Positions 8,517-16,798 of a DNA stretch of 64,000 nucleotides are shown here, piece after piece. The first letter of the stretch is position 1; the number at the start of each line of letters is the position of its first letter. The position numbers were made by a program, and so were the translations under genes. The notes beneath the pieces were generated by a model that was not told the DNA's origin, did no database searches, and was given only the letters and a program-made list of their open reading frames with translations. This DNA comes from Acidimicrobiales bacterium. GTDB lineage: Bacteria; Actinomycetota; Acidimicrobiia; Acidimicrobiales; MedAcidi-G1. The stretch covers positions 1 to 64,000 of the forward strand of contig JASLKK010000003.1 in assembly GCA_030747595.1 (NCBI GenBank), written 5' to 3'.

Positions 8517-9344
8517 GTGTCCGGAGGGGAAGGGGACGGAGCTCTGGACGTTGAACCCACCGTCGAACGGTGGCGTGTGGTCGTCGTGGCCCTGGCCACG
8601 ATCGCTGCGTTGCCGCTGTTCGTACTCGAGAACCCGTCGTCGCCCGGTGCACTCACCGGGACGGCTGACGCGGCCACCCGCCCCGTCAGCGACGCGCCCC
8701 GGATCGAGACGATCGAACTCGTCGTCGCCACGCCGGACCGTTCCTCGTCGGGGGCATGGCCCACCCCCGCGGTTTCGGAGCTGAGTTCGCGGGCCCGGGA
8801 CTGGCATCTGGCCCGGTCCACTCGGGAGGTTCAGGACCAGATGGCGGTCGTGGCCCACGAACACGAGGCCGAGGCGCTGGCCGCCGCCCGCCTGATGGCC
8901 GCCGAGGAGTTCGCTGAGAGGGCCGAGCTGGACGCCCTGCTGGCCAGCCGACAGTTGGAGGCCGATCGTCAGGCCGAACGGGCCCGCCTCCGGGCCGAGG
9001 AGCTCAAGCGTCGCGAGGAGGCCATGGTCGCCCCGGGCCCGACGACCACCATCCCGTGGGACACCGATCCTCATCCGCATGGTCCGTCGGACATTCAGTG
9101 GGAGGCACTGCGGTTCTGCGAAGCCACTGGCAACTACACGGCGGTGAACCCGACCGGCAAGTACCGAGGCGCCTACCAGTTCAGCCGACAGACCTGGGAT
9201 TGGATAGCCGGACTGAACTTCGAGCATCTCGTCGGCGTGGACCCGGCTGCCGCAACGCCTGCCGATCAGGACCGCATGGCCCAGGCCCTCTACGACCTGC
9301 GAGGTCGGGGCCAGTGGCCGGTGTGCGGCCGCTACCTGCCCTGA
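8517..9344 (+). CDS. Resuscitation-promoting-factor-type transglycosylase, membrane-anchored
   Basis: 275 aa. One N-terminal hydrophobic segment (about 21-40, VVVVALATIAALPLFVL) serves as signal or anchor. A long Ala/Glu/Arg-rich coiled coil follows (about 100-165), then a C-terminal Rpf lysozyme-like domain: WEALRFCEATGNY with the catalytic Glu, GKYRGAYQFSRQTWD, and a closing WPVCGRYLP whose Cys pairs with the first one. Rpf enzymes cleave peptidoglycan glycan strands outside the cell and help dormant cells resume growth. It sits just before rsmA-ispE, the classic actinobacterial rpf position. The start is uncertain: GTG 8517 is given, but GGAGGGG at 8522 could serve a start further in. Confidence 0.82.
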   Translation: MSGGEGDGALDVEPTVERWRVVVVALATIAALPLFVLENPSSPGALTGTADAATRPVSDAPRIETIELVVATPDRSSSGAWPTPAVSELSSRARDWHLARSTREVQDQMAVVAHEHEAEALAAARLMAAEEFAERAELDALLASRQLEADRQAERARLRAEELKRREEAMVAPGPTTTIPWDTDPHPHGPSDIQWEALRFCEATGNYTAVNPTGKYRGAYQFSRQTWDWIAGLNFEHLVGVDPAAATPADQDRMAQALYDLRGRGQWPVCGRYLP

Positions 9345-9387
9345 GCGACCTTCGGGTCCGGCCCGCTACCGCGTCGACCGCCAGATC

Positions 9388-10254
9388 GTGACCCTCACCC
9401 GGACGCAGGTCCGAGGCCTGCTGGAGCGTCATGGCATCCACCCAAAGCGGTCGCTTGGGCAGAACTTCGTGGTCGAACCCAACACGGTGCGACGTATCGC
9501 TGAACTGGCTGGCGTCGGGCCCGGAGACCGGGTGGTCGAGATCGGGCCGGGCGTGGGTTCGTTGACCCTTGCCCTGGCCGACACCGGAGCCTCGGTCACC
9601 GCCGTGGAGATCGACGACGCACTGGTTGGCGTGTTGGCCGAGGTGATGGCCGGACCGGGGGCCCGTCGAGACGTCCGGATCGTCCACGCCGACGCCATGG
9701 AGGTCGACTGGGATTCGGTGCTCTACACCGGCCCGGGTGGAGGCGATCCAGGAGATGGGAACTGGACGTTGGTTGCCAACCTCCCGTACAACGTGTCTGT
9801 TCCGCTTGTCTGCGATTTGCTGGACGGTGTGCCGGCCATCGGCAAGATGGTGGTGATGGTCCAGAAGGAGGTGGCCGACCGTCTGGTGGCTGGTCCAGGT
9901 GACGACGCCTACGGACTGCCCAGTGTGAAGGTGGCGTACCACGCCGTCGGACGGCTGGTCGGCCGAGTGCCGCCCTCTGTCTTCCTGCCCCGCCCGAACG
10001 TCGACTCGGCCCTCGTCGAGGTGGTACGTCGGCCCGAGCCGGCTGTCAACGCCGACCAAGGTCGGTTGTTCGGCCTGGTCCGGGCAGGGTTCGGCCAGCG
10101 CCGCAAGATGCTGCGCCGGTCGCTGGCCGGGCTAGTCGACGAGGCAGTCATCGTGGCCGCGGGAGTAGATCCGACCGAGCGGGCCGAAGAACTGAGTCTC
10201 GAGCAGTGGGCGGCGCTGGTCGACGCGTCCGGCCCGGTGGGTGCTAATTCATGA
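9388..10254 (+). CDS. rsmA: 16S rRNA (adenine1518/1519-N6)-dimethyltransferase
   Basis: 288 aa, the KsgA family. SLGQNFVVEPNTVRRI at the N-terminus, SAM-binding VEIGPGVGSLTLAL, and catalytic NLPY in VANLPYNVSVPLV are all present. It dimethylates two adjacent adenines near the 3' end of 16S rRNA during late 30S assembly. It starts at GTG 9388 and overlaps ispE by 4 bases (ATGA), so the two are translationally coupled. Confidence 0.94.
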   Translation: MTLTRTQVRGLLERHGIHPKRSLGQNFVVEPNTVRRIAELAGVGPGDRVVEIGPGVGSLTLALADTGASVTAVEIDDALVGVLAEVMAGPGARRDVRIVHADAMEVDWDSVLYTGPGGGDPGDGNWTLVANLPYNVSVPLVCDLLDGVPAIGKMVVMVQKEVADRLVAGPGDDAYGLPSVKVAYHAVGRLVGRVPPSVFLPRPNVDSALVEVVRRPEPAVNADQGRLFGLVRAGFGQRRKMLRRSLAGLVDEAVIVAAGVDPTERAEELSLEQWAALVDASGPVGANS

Positions 10255-10991
10255 CGACCGAGGTGCTGGTTGCTCCGGCCAAGCTCACCCTGTCGCTGCG
10301 GATGGTCGGCCTCCGAGCCGACGGCTACCACCTGATCGATGCCGAGATGGTGGCCCTGGACCTGGCTGACGAACTGGTGGTCGGTCCGCCGACGGGCGGC
10401 GGCACGCTAACGATCGAGGACCTCACCGGCGGCGGCGGGCTGACGGTGCCCGGAGACTCTGACGATCTGGTGGCCCGGGCGTTACGTCTGGTCGACCGGA
10501 CGGTTGATGTGGTGGTCCACAAGGTGATTCCGGCGGGTTCGGGCCTCGGTGGCGGGTCGGCCGATGCGGCAGCGGTGCTGCGCTGGGCGGGCCTCACTGA
10601 TCTGGTCGCCGCAGCGCGGATCGGCGCCGACGTAGCGTTCTGCCTGATGGGTGGCCGGGCCCGGGTGGCCGGTATCGGCGAGATCGTCGAGCCCCTTCCG
10701 TTCGAGGAGCAGGTGTTTACCCTGCTGACACCGCCTGTCGGCTGTCCGACGCCCGCTGTCTACCGACGGTGGGACGAGATGGGCGGCCCGACAGGCGAAC
10801 ACGGCAATGACCTCGAGCCAGCGGCCGTGGACCTGGTGCCAGAGTTGGTGCGCTGGCGGGACGTGCTCGGGGACGCGACGGGTCGCCGTCCGAGGCTGGC
10901 CGGCAGCGGGAGTACGTGGTTCGTGGAGGGGGAGTATCCGGGAGGCGGTCGCCGAGTCGTGCGGACGATTCCACAGGCGGCGATGGCCTGA
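10251..10991 (+). CDS. ispE: 4-diphosphocytidyl-2-C-methyl-D-erythritol kinase
   Basis: 246 aa, short for the family (about 280-300). GHMP-kinase motifs are intact: PAKLTLSLRMVGLRADGYH, ATP-binding PAGSGLGGGSADAA, and C-terminal LAGSGSTWFV. IspE phosphorylates CDP-ME in the MEP isoprenoid pathway. Its ATG overlaps the TGA of rsmA, and rsmA-ispE is a conserved actinobacterial pair. The shortening lies between the conserved blocks and does not remove a recognisable motif. Confidence 0.9.
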   Translation: MTTEVLVAPAKLTLSLRMVGLRADGYHLIDAEMVALDLADELVVGPPTGGGTLTIEDLTGGGGLTVPGDSDDLVARALRLVDRTVDVVVHKVIPAGSGLGGGSADAAAVLRWAGLTDLVAAARIGADVAFCLMGGRARVAGIGEIVEPLPFEEQVFTLLTPPVGCPTPAVYRRWDEMGGPTGEHGNDLEPAAVDLVPELVRWRDVLGDATGRRPRLAGSGSTWFVEGEYPGGGRRVVRTIPQAAMA

Positions 10992-10999
10992 GATTAGGA

Positions 11000-11098
11000 C
11001 TACTTGCCCCGCTGCCGCTGGGCGCGGGTGCGCTTGAGCATCTTGCGATGCTTCTTCTTGCGCATGCGCTTACGGCGTTTCTTGATCAGGGATCCCAT
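11000..11098 (-). CDS. Small ribosomal protein bS22-like (AURKAIP1/COX24 domain)
   Basis: 32 aa: MGSLIKKRRKRMRKKKHRK, then MLKRTRAQRQRGK. The GS-x-IKKRRKRM-x-KKKHRK pattern is the actinobacterial bS22/AURKAIP1-like small-subunit protein. The gene is on the minus strand, 8 bases past the end of ispE. No strong Shine-Dalgarno is present; TAGTCT lies 10 bases before the ATG. Confidence 0.88.
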   Translation of the reverse strand: MGSLIKKRRKRMRKKKHRKMLKRTRAQRQRGK

Positions 11099-11235
11099 GA
11101 CGGGCCGCAGACTAACGGCGCCGTCGAGGATTGCGACGGCCGGCGTGGTGGGAACCGATCATTCGAACGTCAGGTGGTGCACTCCCTCTTCGGCCCCGTT
11201 GCCCCTCGACCGCTTGGCGATGGGAGGCTATGCCG

Positions 11236-11712
11236 ATGGATGCTTCGCGGACCGAGGATGAATCCCTTCTGGACCTGGCCATTGTCGAGGCCCGTGCCGG
11301 GCTTGCTGAGGGTGGCATCCCGATCGGAGCGGTGCTGGTGGTCGACGGCGAGGTGCTGGGCGCTGGCCACAACCGACGGGTCCAGCAGGGCTCGGCCATC
11401 CTCCACGGCGAGACCGATGCCCTCGAGGCGGCCGGCCGGCTACCAGCGTCCACCTATGCCCGAGCCACAATGGTCACCACGCTTTCACCGTGCCATATGT
11501 GTACCGGCGCGGTTCTTCTGTACGGGATCAGGCGGGTAGTGGTCGGCGAGAACCGCACGTTCCTGGGTGCCGAGGACCTGCTGCGGTCCCACGGCGTCGA
11601 GGTGGTGAACCTGGATTCCGAGGAATGCATTGAGATGATGACGGACTTCATCGCGGCGAATCCGATGCTCTGGAACGAGGACATCGGCGAGGTCGACCGA
11701 TTGGATACCTGA
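11236..11712 (+). CDS. Cytosine deaminase, yeast FCY1-like (CDA fold)
   Basis: 158 aa, the same length as yeast Fcy1 as I recall it. Zinc ligands and catalytic Glu are present: HGE in ILHGETDALE, then SPCHMCTGA. EGGIPIGAVLV, GHNRRVQQGSAILHGE, YGIRRVVVGEN and the C-terminal WNEDIGE closely resemble yeast cytosine deaminase rather than bacterial CodA (a TIM-barrel amidohydrolase) or TadA. Predicted role: cytosolic cytosine to uracil plus ammonia (pyrimidine salvage). ATG 11236 is preferred because GGAGG (11223-11227) is 8 bases upstream; ATG 11230 is too close. The specific substrate is inferred from similarity. Confidence 0.75.
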   Translation: MDASRTEDESLLDLAIVEARAGLAEGGIPIGAVLVVDGEVLGAGHNRRVQQGSAILHGETDALEAAGRLPASTYARATMVTTLSPCHMCTGAVLLYGIRRVVVGENRTFLGAEDLLRSHGVEVVNLDSEECIEMMTDFIAANPMLWNEDIGEVDRLDT

Positions 11713-11752
11713 GTCGACCGGTTGCCTCCGATGCGCTGATCGGGGCGGCCAT

Positions 11753-11758
11753 TATCAT
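11753..11758 (+). promoter_or_regulatory. Candidate -10 box for tRNA-Gln
   Basis: TATCAT lies 13 bases before the 5' end of the tRNA gene; no convincing -35 is visible. Confidence 0.3.
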
Positions 11759-11771
11759 CGGGCATGCGCAG

Positions 11772-11847
11772 TGTCCGGTAGTTCAACTGGCAGAACGCCT
11801 GACTTTGGATCAGGAGGTTGGAGGTTCGAGCCCTCCCCGGACAGCCA
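11772..11847 (+). tRNA. tRNA-Gln (anticodon TTG)
   Basis: Acceptor stem TGTCCGG/CCGGACA, anticodon stem CCTGA/TCAGG around loop CTTTGGA (anticodon TTG), T-loop GTTCGAGCC, discriminator G and encoded CCA. In many actinobacteria a tRNA-Gln lies next to glmU-prs; here about 8.5 kb of other genes separates it from prs. Confidence 0.93.
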
Positions 11848-11920
11848 CTACCGTGCCAGACGCAGTCGTACCGCCACGGCCGCCGCACCAGTGGGTGCGC
11901 CATCAGGGGGAGGTTGGTCG

Positions 11921-13273
11921 ATGACGCCGGACGAACTGAAGTCCCAGATCGCTGACGACGGGGTGGAGTTCATCTACGCCATGTTCGTCGAGATGCACGG
12001 CAAGCCGTGCGCCAAGCTGGTGCCCGTCACCGCCATTGACGACCTGTTGGAGGTGGGTGCCGGGTTTGCCGGGTTCGCCGCCGGGCCGCTTAGCCAGAAT
12101 CCGGCCGACCCCGACATCCTGGCCATCCCCGATCCGGATTCGTACGTCCAGTTCCCGTGGCAGCCCAACGTGGCCGCCATGCAGTGCGACGCCACCGTGG
12201 AGGGCGAGCTTTGGCCCTACGCGCCGCGGGTAATCCTGCAGCAGGTGCTCGCCCGGGCCGCCGAGCAGAACCTGGTACTCAAGGCGGGAGCCGAAGTGGA
12301 GTACTCGCTGCTGCGGCGTCACGAGGACGGCTCGCTGAGCGTGGCCGACGAGCGGGACGTGTCGACGGCGCCCTGCTACGACGCTCGGGGCCTGACGGCG
12401 GTGCTCGACCACCTGAGCACGGTGTCACGACACATGGATGCCATGGGGTGGGGCAACTACGCCAACGACCACGAGGACGCCAACGGCCAGTTCGAGCAGA
12501 ACTTCAAGTACGCCGATGCCCTTACCACCGCCGATCGCCTGGTCGTGCTTCGCCTGATGTTGCACACGCTGGCCCGACGGGATGGTCGGTACGTAACGTT
12601 CATGCCCAAGCCGTTCGCTGACAAGACGGGCAATGGGTTGCACACCCACCTCAGCCTGTGGACTGCCGACTCCGACGAACCGCTGTTCCACGACGACGAC
12701 GATCCGAGGGGACTGGGCCTCAGTGAGATGGCCTACCAGTTCACCGGCGGGATCCTGGACCACGCCCAGGGGCTGACCGGGATCGTCTGCCCGACGGTTA
12801 ACTCGTTCAAGCGCATTGGTGTTGGTCCGCCTGACTCGGGGGCCACCTGGGCGCCTTCGTACGTGGCCTATGGAGGGAACAACAGGACACAGATGATCCG
12901 CATCCCCGAGGGTGGCCGCCTCGAGGTCCGGGTGCCCGATGGGTCGGCTAACCCCTACCTGGCCCTGGCTGCCCTGTTGGCCAGCGGCCTGGACGGGATT
13001 GAACGTGCTGTGGATCCGGGCGAGCCCAACACCGACAACCTGTTCACGCTGTCACTTGACGAGATCGCCGCCCGGGGCATCGCCGCGCTGCCGCCCACCT
13101 TGCTGCACGCCATGGATGCCCTGGTGGCCGACGACGCCCTCCGATCAGCGATGGGGTCGGGTCGCGATGGCGACTACGTGGACTACTTCGCCGAGGTGAA
13201 GCGGGCCGAGTTCCGTGCCGTCAACGACCAGGTCTCTCCGGCCGAGATCGACCGGTACCTCACGCTGATGTAG
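11921..13273 (+). CDS. Glutamine synthetase-like ligase (type III/GlnT; possible gamma-glutamylmethylamide synthetase)
   Basis: 450 aa. FVEMHGKPCAKLVPV and GAGFAGFAAG form the N-terminal beta-grasp part; AGAEVEYSLL, NHEDANGQFEQNFKYADA-like YANDHEDANGQFEQNF, NGLHTHLSLW and NNRTQMIRIPEGGRLEVR are the catalytic glutamine-synthetase blocks. This GlnT/GmaS subfamily joins glutamate to ammonia or, in methylotrophs, to methylamine as the first step of the N-methylglutamate route; sequence alone does not decide between the two. ATG 11921 has GGGGGAGG 7 bases upstream. The adenylylation-type GlnA tail is absent. Serine-cycle genes elsewhere in the window make methylamine use plausible. Confidence 0.8.
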   Translation: MTPDELKSQIADDGVEFIYAMFVEMHGKPCAKLVPVTAIDDLLEVGAGFAGFAAGPLSQNPADPDILAIPDPDSYVQFPWQPNVAAMQCDATVEGELWPYAPRVILQQVLARAAEQNLVLKAGAEVEYSLLRRHEDGSLSVADERDVSTAPCYDARGLTAVLDHLSTVSRHMDAMGWGNYANDHEDANGQFEQNFKYADALTTADRLVVLRLMLHTLARRDGRYVTFMPKPFADKTGNGLHTHLSLWTADSDEPLFHDDDDPRGLGLSEMAYQFTGGILDHAQGLTGIVCPTVNSFKRIGVGPPDSGATWAPSYVAYGGNNRTQMIRIPEGGRLEVRVPDGSANPYLALAALLASGLDGIERAVDPGEPNTDNLFTLSLDEIAARGIAALPPTLLHAMDALVADDALRSAMGSGRDGDYVDYFAEVKRAEFRAVNDQVSPAEIDRYLTLM

Positions 13274-13333
13274 AGCAGCCGGTCGCTCCTGATCGGTTGC
13301 CCTCGGTGGCCTATTGCCATTCCCGCCGCGGGA

Positions 13334-14956
13334 TCAGGCCATCTCCGTCCACTGGCCGTCCACCCACTGGTCGCGGAGCACGAACTTCTGGATCTTGCCG
13401 CTACCCGTGAGTGGGTACTCCTCTACTTCGAACCAGTGGCGGGGCGTCTTGTGGGGCGCCAGGTGTTCCCGAAGGTAGGTGAACAGCTCGTTGCGGTCGA
13501 TGGCCTGGCCGGGGGCCGGCCGCACGAAGGCCGATACCACCTCACCCCACTTGTCGTCGGGTAGGCCCACCACGGCCACTTCGCCCACCGTGGGGTGGGC
13601 GAACAGCAACTCCTCGAGCTCCCTGGGATAGATGTTCTCGCCGCCCCGGATGATCATGTCCTTGAGGCGACCCTCGATGGTCAGGTAGCCCCGCTCGTCC
13701 ATGGCCGCTAGGTCGCCGGTGTGCAGCCACCCGTCGGCGTCGATCGTTTCAGCGGTGGCATCGGGCATCTCGTAGTAGCCGTGCATGACCAGATAACCGC
13801 GGGCGCAGTACTCACCGACCGTGCCTGGGGGCACCGTCTCGCCGGTCTCCGGGTCGATGATCTTGACCTCCACGTGGGGCATGGCGTTGCCGATGGTCGA
13901 CGCCTTGTCCTCGATGGTGTCCGTGGTGTGGGTCATCGACGACACCGGCGACAACTCGGTCTGGCCGAACACGATGGTGAACGGAGCCTTCAGTTCCCGC
14001 TCGAGGCGTTCCACGAGCGCCGCGGGCACCGTGGAGCCGCCGGAGCAGATGGCCTCGATGGCCGACAGGTCGCGGATGGCGAAGTCCGGGTGTTCGAGCA
14101 TCGCCACGAGCATGGTGGGTACGCCCAGCATGGCCGCCCCGTCGTAGGCCTCGATGAGTTCCAGCACGAGGCCCGGGTCGAAGGCCTCGACCAGAACCAT
14201 GGTCATCTTCATCGACACCGCGGTGAGGACCCCGAGCACGCACCCACCGGTATGGAACAGCGGCATGGTCAGGACGTAGACGGCGCCCTCGGTGACCCCG
14301 ACCCGGTCGCCGGTGTGGGCACCGTTGTTGACCAGGCCCCGATGGTGCAGCAGGGCACCCTTGGGGAAGCCGGTGGTGCCCGACGTGTACTGGATCATGC
14401 AGGGGTCCATCGGGTCGGGGTCGGGCAGCTCGCCGTCCCAGACATCGCCCGAAGCCAGGAAGTCCTTCCACTCGTCTAGGCGGATGACCTCGCGCAGTTC
14501 GGGGCACTCCGACTGCACGTCGAGGGCTGTGCCCAGCATCGGGTTGCCCCGGAACTCGGGGAGCAAGATCAGCCCTGCCGCCCGGGACTGGGTCAGGACG
14601 TACTGCAGTTCCCGGGCCTGGTAGGCCGGGTTGATGGTTACCAGGATCACCCCTGCCATGCCGCAGGCAAACTCCAACACCACCCACTGGGGCACGTTGG
14701 GAGCCCAAAGTGCCACTCGCTCCCCAGGCTCGAAGCGGACCCGCAGGGCACGGGCCGCCCGTTCGGCGTCAGCCAACAAATCGGCGTAGGTCCACTCGCG
14801 GCGGCCGGCGGGATCGGGCACGCCGGCCACCAGGGCCCGCCGGTCGGGGACCTGGGCGGCCACCTCACGAAGCAACCCGCCGATAGTCAAGTCGCGTAAC
14901 GGCGGTTCGGAGGGGCCGCGGGTCTCGGAGAGGGTGAGGGTGCTGGCATCGGTCAT
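13334..14956 (-). CDS. Acyl-CoA synthetase (AMP-forming)
   Basis: 540 aa, ANL superfamily. The P-loop-like YTSGTTGFPKGALLHH, FGQTELSPV, the hinge GRLKDMIIRGGENIYP and the C-terminal Lys in GSGKIQKF are complete. It activates a carboxylic acid to acyl-AMP and then acyl-CoA; overall similarity suggests medium- to long-chain acids, as in FadD3/FadK-like members. ATG 14956 is preferred over the upstream in-frame start (15055) because the conserved part begins soon after and TACGGT lies 8 bases upstream. It converges with the glutamine-synthetase-like gene and diverges from the SDR. Confidence 0.88.
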   Translation of the reverse strand: MTDASTLTLSETRGPSEPPLRDLTIGGLLREVAAQVPDRRALVAGVPDPAGRREWTYADLLADAERAARALRVRFEPGERVALWAPNVPQWVVLEFACGMAGVILVTINPAYQARELQYVLTQSRAAGLILLPEFRGNPMLGTALDVQSECPELREVIRLDEWKDFLASGDVWDGELPDPDPMDPCMIQYTSGTTGFPKGALLHHRGLVNNGAHTGDRVGVTEGAVYVLTMPLFHTGGCVLGVLTAVSMKMTMVLVEAFDPGLVLELIEAYDGAAMLGVPTMLVAMLEHPDFAIRDLSAIEAICSGGSTVPAALVERLERELKAPFTIVFGQTELSPVSSMTHTTDTIEDKASTIGNAMPHVEVKIIDPETGETVPPGTVGEYCARGYLVMHGYYEMPDATAETIDADGWLHTGDLAAMDERGYLTIEGRLKDMIIRGGENIYPRELEELLFAHPTVGEVAVVGLPDDKWGEVVSAFVRPAPGQAIDRNELFTYLREHLAPHKTPRHWFEVEEYPLTGSGKIQKFVLRDQWVDGQWTEMA

Positions 14957-14964
14957 GAACGGTG

Positions 14965-14970
14965 ACCGTA
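14965..14970 (-). promoter_or_regulatory. Leaderless -10 box (TACGGT) for the acyl-CoA synthetase
   Basis: Minus-strand TACGGT, 8 bases before ATG 14956, in the short divergent gap shared with the SDR gene. Confidence 0.4.
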
Positions 14971-15039
14971 CTGTGGAGGCCGCGGCTGGTTCGTGGGCGG
15001 GGCTACATTCCGCGGAGTTGCAGCACTGAGACAGGGGGA

Positions 15040-15792
15040 ATGCCTGTGGGGGCACTGGACGGAAAGTCGATCGTGGTCACAGGGGCCAGCAGCGGCATCG
15101 GCGAGGCCATTGCCCGCCGGATGGTTGCCGAGGGGGCCCGGGTCGTGGTGGGCAGTCGGTCGGAACCGTCGGTGGACGGTGCGGTCTGGGTGCCGACCGA
15201 CGTCACCGATCCGGTGGCCGTCGATGCGCTGGTCGCCGCGGCAGTCGACGCCTACGGGGGCCTCGACGTGATGGTGGCCAATGCCGGGGTCCAGATTGCG
15301 AAGACGGTTGCCGACACCACCGACGCAGAGTTCGACCAAGTCATCGGGGTCAACGTGCGGGGTGTGTTCAACTGCTGCCGGGCCGCCGTGCGCTACATGC
15401 GCGACCACGGAGGGGGGTCCATTGTCAACATCGGGTCGGTGGCCGGCGACATGGCCGACCACGGGATGGCCGTGTACAACGCCTCCAAGGGAGCGGTGCA
15501 TTCGCTGACCCGTGCGGTGGCTGTCGACCACGGGCGTGACGGGGTGCGCTGCAACGCCATCCGTCCCGGGTGGATCACCACCGAGATGGCCGAGGTGGTC
15601 TTCGCCGGGGCTGATGATCCGGCGGCCATGCGAGCTGACGTGGTGGATGCCCATCCGGTGGGTCGTCTCGGGTCACCTGGCGACATCGCGGCGTTGGCCG
15701 TGTGGCTGGCGTCTGATGAGTCGACGTTCGTGTCGGGGAGCCTGTTCACCGTCGACGGGGGCCTTACCGCCCAGAGTCCCGTCAGGAGCTGA
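15040..15792 (+). CDS. Short-chain dehydrogenase/reductase
   Basis: 250 aa classical SDR. NAD(P)-binding VTGASSGIGEAIA, NAG in MVANAGVQ, a catalytic Ser in IGSVAGDMADHG, YNASK for the Tyr/Lys pair, and IRPGWITTEM. The C-terminal LFTVDGGLTAQ is typical. Substrate unknown. ATG 15040 is given, but the purine run (15034-15038) fits better with the in-frame GTG at 15046. It is divergent from the acyl-CoA synthetase and followed by a PhyH dioxygenase. Confidence 0.87.
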   Translation: MPVGALDGKSIVVTGASSGIGEAIARRMVAEGARVVVGSRSEPSVDGAVWVPTDVTDPVAVDALVAAAVDAYGGLDVMVANAGVQIAKTVADTTDAEFDQVIGVNVRGVFNCCRAAVRYMRDHGGGSIVNIGSVAGDMADHGMAVYNASKGAVHSLTRAVAVDHGRDGVRCNAIRPGWITTEMAEVVFAGADDPAAMRADVVDAHPVGRLGSPGDIAALAVWLASDESTFVSGSLFTVDGGLTAQSPVRS

Positions 15793-15849
15793 GCCGGGGG
15801 CGGGTCGTCCGTTCATCCGACGGAACTGGACGTTCGTTCAGCCCATCGG

Positions 15850-15855
15850 TAGCGT
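15850..15855 (+). promoter_or_regulatory. Leaderless -10 box (TAGCGT) for the first PhyH gene
   Basis: TAGCGT, 6 bases (GCACCC), then ATG 15862. Confidence 0.45.
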
Positions 15856-15861
15856 GCACCC

Positions 15862-16773
15862 ATGGCCGGATCACCCACCACCGGGCCACCTGTTGCTGGG
15901 TCGCTGGCCGCGACACAGATCGCGACCTATCGGGACGAGGGGTACCTCTTCCCGGTTCCGGTGTTCGACGCTGACGAGGCGGCCGAACTACGGGCCGCCT
16001 TCGAGGCCTTTGAGGCTCGCTGGAGCGACGACACCCACTTACCCCGCCCCTTCGCCCAATACCTGCGCGACGGAATGCAGGTCATCAGCCCGGTGGCCGA
16101 CCGCATTGCCCGCCACCCGGCGGTCCTCGACGTCATCGAGTCGATCCTCGGCCCGGATCTGATGGTCTGGACGTGCGAACTGTTGGCCAAGGAACCCCAC
16201 AGCTCGAAGATGCTGACCATGCACCAGGATCTCCACTATTGGGGCTTCGACGCCATTGGCCAGCATGTCACTGCGTGGATTGCCCTGTCGGAGGTGACTG
16301 ACGAGAACGGCGCCATGCACTTCGTTCGGGGAAGCCACCGGTGGGGCAATGTCGACCACTACGACACGTTCGGCGCCGACAACATCTTGAGTCGAGGCCA
16401 GCAGGTGACGGTGACCCACGATCCGGCCGACGAGGTGGTGGTGGCCCTTAGCCCCGGAGAGATGTCCCTGCACGACGGCCTGATGGTCCATGGATCGGGA
16501 CCCAACGTCTCTGACGTGCGGCGGGTCGGCGTGGCCATCAGGTACCTGACGCCGTCGGTTCGAATGCAGGCCGGGAGGGATGACTACGCCACACCAGTAC
16601 GTGGGGACTGCTCAGGGGCCGAGCTGCTAATGCTTCCAGTGCCTGCCGTCGACTTCGACCCCGAGACGGTGCCGTTCCATGAACGGATGCTGGTGGCCCA
16701 CGATGAGACGCTGGGGGCCGGAGCCACCCAACCCATGGTCTACGACGGGATCAGAACGGTCGAATCAGCCTGA
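15862..16773 (+). CDS. Phytanoyl-CoA dioxygenase (PhyH) family oxygenase, copy 1
   Basis: 303 aa Fe(II)/2-oxoglutarate oxygenase. The iron-binding HxD is in MHQDLHYWGF (about residue 120), MHFVRGSHRWGN follows, the distal His is in HDGLMVHGSGPN, and the 2-oxoglutarate-binding Arg is in VGVAIRYLTP. Bacterial PhyH proteins hydroxylate acyl-CoAs, ectoine, phosphonates or other small molecules; the substrate cannot be told here. It lies between an SDR and a hot-dog protein, with a second PhyH 1 kb on. The two copies are clearly diverged. Confidence 0.85.
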   Translation: MAGSPTTGPPVAGSLAATQIATYRDEGYLFPVPVFDADEAAELRAAFEAFEARWSDDTHLPRPFAQYLRDGMQVISPVADRIARHPAVLDVIESILGPDLMVWTCELLAKEPHSSKMLTMHQDLHYWGFDAIGQHVTAWIALSEVTDENGAMHFVRGSHRWGNVDHYDTFGADNILSRGQQVTVTHDPADEVVVALSPGEMSLHDGLMVHGSGPNVSDVRRVGVAIRYLTPSVRMQAGRDDYATPVRGDCSGAELLMLPVPAVDFDPETVPFHERMLVAHDETLGAGATQPMVYDGIRTVESA

Positions 16774-16798
16774 CGCCACTCGGCATCAGAGCCGGCCC

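Noticed and set aside
13721-14708. Two long ORFs overlapping the acyl-CoA synthetase (plus 13721-14479, minus 13812-14708)
   Set aside because: Both overlap the AMP-binding core; His/Gly/Arg-rich translations without motifs.
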